Shown here: positions 6,633-11,587 of the stretch, piece by piece | How the letters are laid out: every line of letters begins with the position of its first letter | Numbering within the stretch: position 1 is the stretch's first letter | Notes under the pieces: model-generated | What the model was told of the DNA's origin: nothing | Database searches by the model: none | What the model saw: the letters and a program-made list of their open reading frames with translations, nothing else | Translations under genes and position numbers: made by a program | Source of the DNA: UBA11891 sp965658355 | GTDB lineage: Bacteria > Bacteroidota > Bacteroidia > Flavobacteriales > Flavobacteriaceae | Assembly (NCBI GenBank): GCA_965658355.1 | Contig: CBFHRX010000038.1 | Span: 1 to 11,587 of the forward strand | Length of the DNA stretch: 11,587 nt | Reading direction: 5' to 3'

Positions 6633-6663
6633 AAAACCCTTTTGTTAAGAACAAAAGGGTTTT
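6633..6663. terminator. Strong bidirectional intrinsic terminator
   Basis: AAAACCCTTTTGTT (6633-6646) and AACAAAAGGGTTTT (6650-6663) form a perfect 14-bp stem with an AAG loop. On the minus strand the hairpin is followed by seven T residues (the A-run 6630-6636), ending the propeller gene whose stop is 14 bases before. On the plus strand four stem T residues precede a G, so it can also stop SCP2 transcription. It is the clearest terminator in the window. Confidence 0.88.
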
Positions 6664-6676
6664 GAATTGAATTCCT

Positions 6677-9600
6677 CTATTTTAAGTTTCTTTTAAATTT
6701 CTGAATTTCCTCGGGAGCTGGTGGGGGAAACTTTTGTACCTCTTCCAGAAAAGAGTTCCATTCAGATTCGTAAAATGAATTGACTGACTCCAGGGCAGCA
6801 TCCAACTGATGGGCTGCTTTCATTTTTAGCTCCTTCTCCGTTTGAGTAATGCCCATAGGCCGAGTTTGAATGTAATAACTCGCTTTTCGAATTCGAGTCA
6901 TTACATGGGGGTTTGGATTGCGAATAATCCCTTGCCTTTTATCTTCTTTCCCAATGAACAAAGCTTCAAGAAACTTTAATTTTTCGAGAGTCTGCGACAC
7001 TAAAGCCGACAGTTCAGTGCTATTCTCAAGCTTTTTAACTCTTTCACTATACGCTTCCACTACCTTCATACTGTGGTGAAGTTGATCCATGGCAGTTGCC
7101 GAGAGTTTCGTCATCTCTTCTACTTCTGAAAGGGCCTCATAGCGCTCTTTAAAAGCTGTTTCAGAGTCTGCCAGACGGGGGTCTAAAGCGACCTCTATCT
7201 GCGCTTTTGAACTTCTTTCTTCATCTTTCAAAAGCACTTGATAGGTTGCAGGAAGTACTTGTTTTCCGCGTTTGTCTGAGCTGTCTTCCGCTTTCTTCTT
7301 TTTTTCATCTGACCTTCTTTTGGGACCTTCAATTCCTTTTTCGGTTAAATCCCACGTCCATCGATAGAAGCCTTTTTCTTTGGGTGCTTTCCGCCTTACT
7401 GTTTTTATCAGTTGTGTGTCTTTGTATATCTCAAAGGTCAGCTTCTTTTCCTTTTCAGCTCCTTTTGGATTGTAATAAAAGCTAAAGCGTCCGCCTTCTT
7501 TTCTGTTTTCACCATTGTAAAGGGCATCTCCTCCAAAACGGGTACCTGAGGGTTGCTGATAAGCGGCATGGTAAGCTGTAGGTGCATCAAATAATACCAA
7601 GGGCTGTGATAACAATTCAGGCGTACTGGCTATTTGCCGTAGCGGTTTAATATCATCTAAAACCCAAGCAGCACGGCCAAAAGTACCAATGATCAAGTCG
7701 GGTTCTCGCTTGTGAATCACCAAGTCTTTAGTAGAAACTGTCGGGAATACTGACGCGTCCATTTTATCCCAACTTTTGGCGCCATCAATAGAGACATACA
7801 AACCGTCGTCTGTCCCCAAAAAATACAGATTGGGAGATTGAGGATCCTGTATAATGGAGAGCGCATAACTGCTTACATCTTTGTCAGATACGATTCGCTC
7901 CCAGCTTTTACCATAATTAGTAGTTCGGTACACATAGGGTGTATAATTGAAACGACGGTAATCATTTGCTACTAGTAAAGCAGCTCCTTTTTGATAAGTA
8001 GAAGCCTTAATTTGAGGAATCCAACTTCCTTCAGGCAAGCCCTTGATGTTTTTGCTCACCTCCACCCAACTGCTTCCTCCATCGGTGGTGTAGTGAACCC
8101 TGCCGTCGTCAGAGGCAGTCCAAAGCATATTTTCTTCTAGTGGAGAGGGCTCAATCACCAACAAGGTGCAGTAGTTTTCGGCGCCAGTAGCATCTAAGGT
8201 CAAACCGCCACTTTCGCTTTGCTTTTGCTTGCTTTTGTCGTTGGTGGTCAAGTCAGGAGAAATAAGCTCCCAAGTCAAGCCTTCGTCTTTGCTTTTGTGA
8301 ACAAATTGACTTCCAAAATACAAGACACCCTCTTGGAAGGGGTCTTTTGCAATAGCCGCATTCCAATTAAATCGCAATCGCACATCAGGATCGGGATGAG
8401 TAGGCTTTATGGAGTAATTGTCTCCTGTTTCTGCATCGTAACGCGACACGCTCCCTTGCTGGCTCATTCCAAAACCGTAGCGGGAATTTTTTTCATTGGG
8501 AACCACATCAAAGCCATCACCAAACAAGATTTCTTGCCAATAGGCGTTTCGAATGCCTTGATCGCGCCACACATAAGCAGGGCCTTTCCAAGAGCCGTTG
8601 TCTTGCATCCCTCCATACACATTGTAGGGGTAGTCCATATCTACGTTAATATGATAAAATTGCCCTACTGGAATATTCCCAACAAAGCGCCAATTCTTCC
8701 CGCGGTCACGTGTCATATTGAGGCCGCCGTCATTTCCGTTGATCATAAAGCGACCGTCTCTTGGGTGTATCCACCAAGCATGGTGATCGGGATGAACGCC
8801 ATTGTCGACATTATAGGCTGGCATAAGCTCGGTAAAACTTTTACCACCATCTTCGGATACGTTCACATAGGTGAAGATTGAATAGATACGGTTTTCATTC
8901 TGCGGGTCAACCCGGATATCGGAATAATAAAAGGGGCGGTTGCCAATTTCTTCTTTGGAATTGACGAGTGTCCAATGCAGTCCCCCATCGTCAGAACGAT
9001 AAAAGCCATTTTTTTTCGCTTCTATCAAAGCATAAACACGATTGGGGTCACTTGGCGCAATGGCCAATCCAATACGTCCTAGCTCTCCTTCAGGAAGGCC
9101 GTCTTTCGCTGTTATTTTTTTCCAATTATCGCCTCCGTCATAGGTGATATAGAGACCGCTGCCTTTCCCTCCTGATTTAAAAAACCAAGGGTCCCGTTTG
9201 TGCTCCCACAAAGCGGCTATTAACTTATTCGGGTTTTGCGGATCCATCACCAAATCAGCTGCTCCCGTTTTGGGATTGCTGTACAGTATTTTTTTCCAGC
9301 TTTTTCCACCATCAGTTGTTTTGTACACCCCTCTTTCTGGATGCACGCCCCAAGGAGAACCAATGGCAGCTGCATAAACGGTATCGGGATGCTGAGGGTC
9401 TATCAGAATACGATGTATGTGACGGGTATTTTCCAACCCCATACTTTTCCATGTTTTCCCGCCATCAAGGGATTTAAAAATACCATAGCCTCCGTTGAGG
9501 CTATTTCTAGGATTGCCTTCCCCGGTGCCCACCCAAACTACGTCAGGATTGGACTGTTGAATGGTGACTGCTCCTATCGAAGCGGTCACTTGATCTTCAA

Positions 9601-9832
9601 AAAGAGGGCTCCATTGTATGCCGCCACTAGTCGATTTCCACAAGCCTCCAGAAGCCGAACCTGCATAGATGATAGTCGGATCTGCTACCACCACATCTAT
9701 CGCTGTGATACGTCCGCTCATTCCGCCTGGACCGATGTTTCTGGGCTTCATCTCCTTCATCAAGGAAGTAGAAAATTGCCCAAAACTCAAACTCGCTACT
9801 AATAGTAACCCTATCTGCATTACTCTTTTCAT
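6677..9832 (-). CDS. Secreted VPS10/sortilin-like BNR (Asp-box) beta-propeller protein
   Basis: The 1051-residue protein begins with a signal peptide (MKRVMQIGLLLVASLSFGQ), so it should be exported to the periplasm or beyond. There is no lipobox and no obvious T9SS sorting domain at the end. Residues about 35-725 form a beta-propeller with about eleven Asp-boxes of the S.DGG.(S/T)W type, for example at 67, 121, 172, 230, 280, 326, 374, 514, 582, 637 and 681. The segment HHAWWIHPRDGRF at 350-362 resembles one I associate with this bacterial propeller group. Residues about 780-890 look like a beta-sandwich interrupted by a Lys/Glu-rich insert (838-856), and 890-1050 are mainly helical. Databases usually call such proteins glycosyl hydrolase or VPS10 domain protein; no catalytic residues can be assigned, so enzyme activity is unproven. 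The ATG at 9832 is preferred because it places the signal peptide first and has AGG upstream; a frame open to 10015 would run into the HAD gene. Confidence 0.9.
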   Translation of the reverse strand: MKRVMQIGLLLVASLSFGQFSTSLMKEMKPRNIGPGGMSGRITAIDVVVADPTIIYAGSASGGLWKSTSGGIQWSPLFEDQVTASIGAVTIQQSNPDVVWVGTGEGNPRNSLNGGYGIFKSLDGGKTWKSMGLENTRHIHRILIDPQHPDTVYAAAIGSPWGVHPERGVYKTTDGGKSWKKILYSNPKTGAADLVMDPQNPNKLIAALWEHKRDPWFFKSGGKGSGLYITYDGGDNWKKITAKDGLPEGELGRIGLAIAPSDPNRVYALIEAKKNGFYRSDDGGLHWTLVNSKEEIGNRPFYYSDIRVDPQNENRIYSIFTYVNVSEDGGKSFTELMPAYNVDNGVHPDHHAWWIHPRDGRFMINGNDGGLNMTRDRGKNWRFVGNIPVGQFYHINVDMDYPYNVYGGMQDNGSWKGPAYVWRDQGIRNAYWQEILFGDGFDVVPNEKNSRYGFGMSQQGSVSRYDAETGDNYSIKPTHPDPDVRLRFNWNAAIAKDPFQEGVLYFGSQFVHKSKDEGLTWELISPDLTTNDKSKQKQSESGGLTLDATGAENYCTLLVIEPSPLEENMLWTASDDGRVHYTTDGGSSWVEVSKNIKGLPEGSWIPQIKASTYQKGAALLVANDYRRFNYTPYVYRTTNYGKSWERIVSDKDVSSYALSIIQDPQSPNLYFLGTDDGLYVSIDGAKSWDKMDASVFPTVSTKDLVIHKREPDLIIGTFGRAAWVLDDIKPLRQIASTPELLSQPLVLFDAPTAYHAAYQQPSGTRFGGDALYNGENRKEGGRFSFYYNPKGAEKEKKLTFEIYKDTQLIKTVRRKAPKEKGFYRWTWDLTEKGIEGPKRRSDEKKKKAEDSSDKRGKQVLPATYQVLLKDEERSSKAQIEVALDPRLADSETAFKERYEALSEVEEMTKLSATAMDQLHHSMKVVEAYSERVKKLENSTELSALVSQTLEKLKFLEALFIGKEDKRQGIIRNPNPHVMTRIRKASYYIQTRPMGITQTEKELKMKAAHQLDAALESVNSFYESEWNSFLEEVQKFPPPAPEEIQKFKRNLK

Positions 9833-9917
9833 ATACCTGCTTTTAGAATTTCGAAACAAGATACTACTACTTCCTAAATTTTTCTTCCCAACGAAGGAGA
9901 ACTCTCCTCTGAAGGGC

Positions 9918-9936
9918 TTATTTTTATCAAAAATAA
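9918..9936. promoter_or_regulatory. AT-rich palindrome and possible promoter in the propeller/HAD divergent gap
   Basis: TTATTTTT - ATC - AAAAATAA is a perfect inverted repeat with 8-base arms, four bases before the HAD start codon. Read on the minus strand, 9935-9928 is TATTTTTG, an exact TAnnTTTG match that could drive the propeller gene with a leader of about 90 bases. The rest of the 108-bp gap (9833-9940) holds no gene. The low-complexity arms mean that chance is a real alternative, and no -33 box at correct spacing was found. Confidence 0.35.
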
Positions 9937-9940
9937 ACAC

Positions 9941-10606
9941 ATGCTCAAAGCCGTTATTTTTGATATGGATGGGGTCATTGTAGACAGTGAACCCTTGCAC
10001 AAACAAGCCTATCAAAAAATGTTTACCGACTACCAGCTCACGGTATCTGAAAGCTTGTATGAGTCTTTTACAGGCCAGGCAACCCTTCCCATTTGCGAGC
10101 GTTTATGTGAGCATTTTTCACTTGCAGTACCTCCTGAGGAACTGGTTGCGGCAAAACGAAAATACTTTAAAGCTCTTTTTGAAAGTGACAATGGTCTTAG
10201 TCTAATCGAAGGGGTATTGGATCGTATCCAAGAATACCACCAAAAAGGGATCACATTAATTTTGGCTTCCTCTGCTTCTATGCCCACCATAAATAGTGTC
10301 TTCAAACGTTTTGATCTGGATCCCTATTTCAAAGCCAAATTCAGTGGTGCCGATTTAGTGGCCTCCAAACCGCATCCTGAAATTTTTATCAAAGCGGCAG
10401 CAGCATCGGGCTATTCCAAAGCAGAATGTATGGTTATCGAAGATTCGACCAATGGGATAAAAGCAGCCCACTCGGCAGGCATTTTTTGCGTTGCATTTCA
10501 AGGAGAAAACGCCCACAACCAAGACTACCAATTGGCCGGTAAAGTAGTGCAAGGTTTTGCTGAGATCTCCGTTGACCGCATACCCGAATTTTTCCCAGCT
10601 AACTAA
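9941..10606 (+). CDS. HAD-superfamily phosphatase/phosphomutase (beta-phosphoglucomutase-like, subfamily IA)
   Basis: The 221-residue protein contains all HAD motifs: Asp8 and Asp10 in FDMDGV (nucleophile and acid/base), Ser110 in LILASSAS, Lys143 in ASKPHPEIF, and Glu167-Asp168 in VIEDSTNG for magnesium. The helical cap between residues 15 and 80 and the DSEPLH sequence put it in the beta-phosphoglucomutase-like group, which includes sugar-phosphate phosphatases such as 2-deoxyglucose-6-phosphatase and true mutases. The substrate cannot be decided from sequence. It is a soluble cytoplasmic enzyme. It is divergent from the propeller gene, which shares no evident function, and its stop overlaps that of the convergent phosphotransferase. 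ATG at 9941 begins exactly at the first core strand. Confidence 0.93.
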   Translation: MLKAVIFDMDGVIVDSEPLHKQAYQKMFTDYQLTVSESLYESFTGQATLPICERLCEHFSLAVPPEELVAAKRKYFKALFESDNGLSLIEGVLDRIQEYHQKGITLILASSASMPTINSVFKRFDLDPYFKAKFSGADLVASKPHPEIFIKAAAASGYSKAECMVIEDSTNGIKAAHSAGIFCVAFQGENAHNQDYQLAGKVVQGFAEISVDRIPEFFPAN

Positions 10607-11587
10607 CCTCTACGGATTACATTCTCACAACTCTTCACGAGATAAAAGCTTAGCATCCACAAGTTTTTAAAGGCTTTGTTTCGAGTGTATCCCTTGGAAT
10701 AGCGATAGTAGATTTGCTGGACAATCCCGGCCAACCGAAACATTCCATAGACTCTGTAGAAACGAAAATCTTCAATTTCTATTCCTCGCTTTTCAGCGTA
10801 ATAGGCGATGATTTCTTCTCGAGTCATCATCCCTTTTAAATGGGAGGGCTGCAAACGCATTTTTGTAATAAAAAAATCGTCCCCAGCTTCAATCCAATAG
10901 GCAAGGCTGTTGCCCAAATCCATCAAAGGATCACCTATCGTAGCCATTTCCCAGTCTAGTATTCCGGTGATTTGGGGAGGGGTTCCGGTTTGCAAAACGA
11001 CATTATCCAAGCGAAAATCGTTGTGAATCATACAGGCTGTCTCGCTTTTAGGGAGTTGCTGCTCCAACCAGCTTCTGACTTTTTTCCCGGAAGGAACATT
11101 CCAGGTCACAGCATCGGTGTATCGTTTGTTCCAACCGTGGATTTGCCGTTCTATATAGCCTTCCCCTTTGCCCCATTGCGCCAGCTCTGCTTGACTTGCA
11201 TCGATTTGATGCAGCTCTATAAGTTTGTCCCAGAAGGAAGTACACAAGGCCTTTACAGTAGCAGCATCCCAATCCAACTCTTTGGGTAAATTCTTTCGGG
11301 GGATCAAACCTTCTAGCCGTTCCATAATATAAAAGGGGCTACCCAGAACACTGTCGTCTTCACAAAGGGCTAGCATTTCTGGTACATAGTCATAAGCGGG
11401 TTTTAAGCTTTTTTGCAAGCTGTATTCCCGGACCATATCGTGGGCTCCTTTGGCTTTTTTTCCCAAGGGAGCTCTGCGCACTATCAAATCCCGATCGGGA
11501 TACTCCAATCGATAGGTCCAATTGGAAGCGCCTCCGGTAAACTGCGTGATTTTTGAAGGCGCTGGAAGTGCAGGGAAATGCTGATCC
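10603..11587 (-). CDS. APH-like phosphotransferase, ACAD10/11-associated type (start beyond right edge)
   Basis: An open frame runs from the right edge to a TAG at 10605-10603, giving 327 visible residues; the family is about 340-350, so only a short N-terminal piece is missing. The first visible residues include QFTGGASNWTYRLEYPDRD, the glycine-rich nucleotide loop of this family, followed by LIVRRAP. The catalytic loop HNDFRLDN has its Asp codon at 11017-11019, and the metal-binding ILDWEMATIGDP has its Asp at 10954-10956. A TTG at 11508 is internal and not the start. Relatives are kinase-like domains found fused or adjacent to acyl-CoA dehydrogenases (ACAD10/11, where the human kinase phosphorylates 4-hydroxyacyl-CoAs). 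A role in hydroxyacyl-CoA or lipid metabolism is likelier than aminoglycoside resistance, but the substrate here is unproven. Confidence 0.9.
   Translation of the reverse strand, partial: DQHFPALPAPSKITQFTGGASNWTYRLEYPDRDLIVRRAPLGKKAKGAHDMVREYSLQKSLKPAYDYVPEMLALCEDDSVLGSPFYIMERLEGLIPRKNLPKELDWDAATVKALCTSFWDKLIELHQIDASQAELAQWGKGEGYIERQIHGWNKRYTDAVTWNVPSGKKVRSWLEQQLPKSETACMIHNDFRLDNVVLQTGTPPQITGILDWEMATIGDPLMDLGNSLAYWIEAGDDFFITKMRLQPSHLKGMMTREEIIAYYAEKRGIEIEDFRFYRVYGMFRLAGIVQQIYYRYSKGYTRNKAFKNLWMLSFYLVKSCENVIRRG

Noticed and set aside
6549..6665. 38-codon plus-strand frame (MTTVFREITG...)
   Set aside because: It runs through the full terminator hairpin, has no clear ribosome-binding site and resembles no known family.
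8219..8881. 220-codon plus-strand frame inside the propeller gene
   Set aside because: It lies wholly opposite a strongly supported coding sequence, has no recognisable domain and shows the skewed composition of an antisense shadow.
9833..10015. 61-codon N-terminal extension of the propeller gene
   Set aside because: It precedes a clean signal peptide, has no export signal of its own and overlaps the first codons of the HAD gene; it is just an open upstream frame.
10603..11508. TTG at 11508 as the start of the phosphotransferase, and aminoglycoside resistance as its function
   Set aside because: The frame continues to the window edge with the conserved GGASN loop, so the start is further right; the motifs fit the ACAD10/11-linked group better than a resistance enzyme.

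Overview
The window looks like chromosomal DNA from a member of the Bacteroidetes, most likely a marine-type Flavobacteriia. The base composition is AT-leaning and Shine-Dalgarno sequences are weak or absent. There is at least one exact match to the TAnnTTTG promoter element. The protein families also fit: an E1 2-oxoglutarate dehydrogenase N-terminus of the flavobacterial type, a FadN-type beta-oxidation enzyme, and a large secreted BNR/VPS10-like propeller. No tRNA, rRNA, CRISPR array, insertion sequence or prophage gene was seen. This appears to be ordinary core and near-core chromosome, not a mobile island, and I did not find a convincing new multi-gene system.

Left part (1-1966). The first 61 bases encode, on the minus strand, the first 20 residues of SucA, the E1 subunit of 2-oxoglutarate dehydrogenase; the gene runs off the left edge. 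A 178-bp divergent intergenic region follows, with two short perfect palindromes and a T-rich duplicated leader. Next comes a translesion-synthesis pair, umuC then umuD on the plus strand, two bases apart and in the reverse of the enterobacterial order. UmuC keeps its catalytic acidic residues and clamp-binding motif. UmuD keeps its cleavage site and its Ser/Lys dyad.

Middle (1963-6663). A minus-strand operon runs fadN - fadA - tetR with gaps of 6 and 5 bases. FadN is the bifunctional enzyme with the dehydrogenase domain first and the hydratase domain last. FadA is the thiolase. The TetR-type regulator, which starts at TTG, is a good candidate for controlling the operon. Facing it across an 88-bp divergent promoter region is a small SCP2-type lipid carrier gene. 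The shared region holds an inverted repeat, TGAC-N5-GTCA, that would cover both promoters. Together these look like a regulated fatty-acyl-CoA degradation module, but the acyl-CoA dehydrogenase step is missing from it. A strong bidirectional hairpin terminator at 6633-6663 closes the SCP2 side and the opposing propeller gene.

Right part (6677-11587). A 1051-residue exported beta-propeller protein with about eleven Asp-boxes is on the minus strand. It is divergent from a HAD-family sugar-phosphate phosphatase or mutase. The HAD gene in turn converges, with overlapping stop codons, on a minus-strand APH-like phosphotransferase of the ACAD10/11-associated group, whose start lies beyond the right edge. 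In many bacteria that phosphotransferase sits beside an acyl-CoA dehydrogenase, so the missing beta-oxidation step may lie just outside the window.
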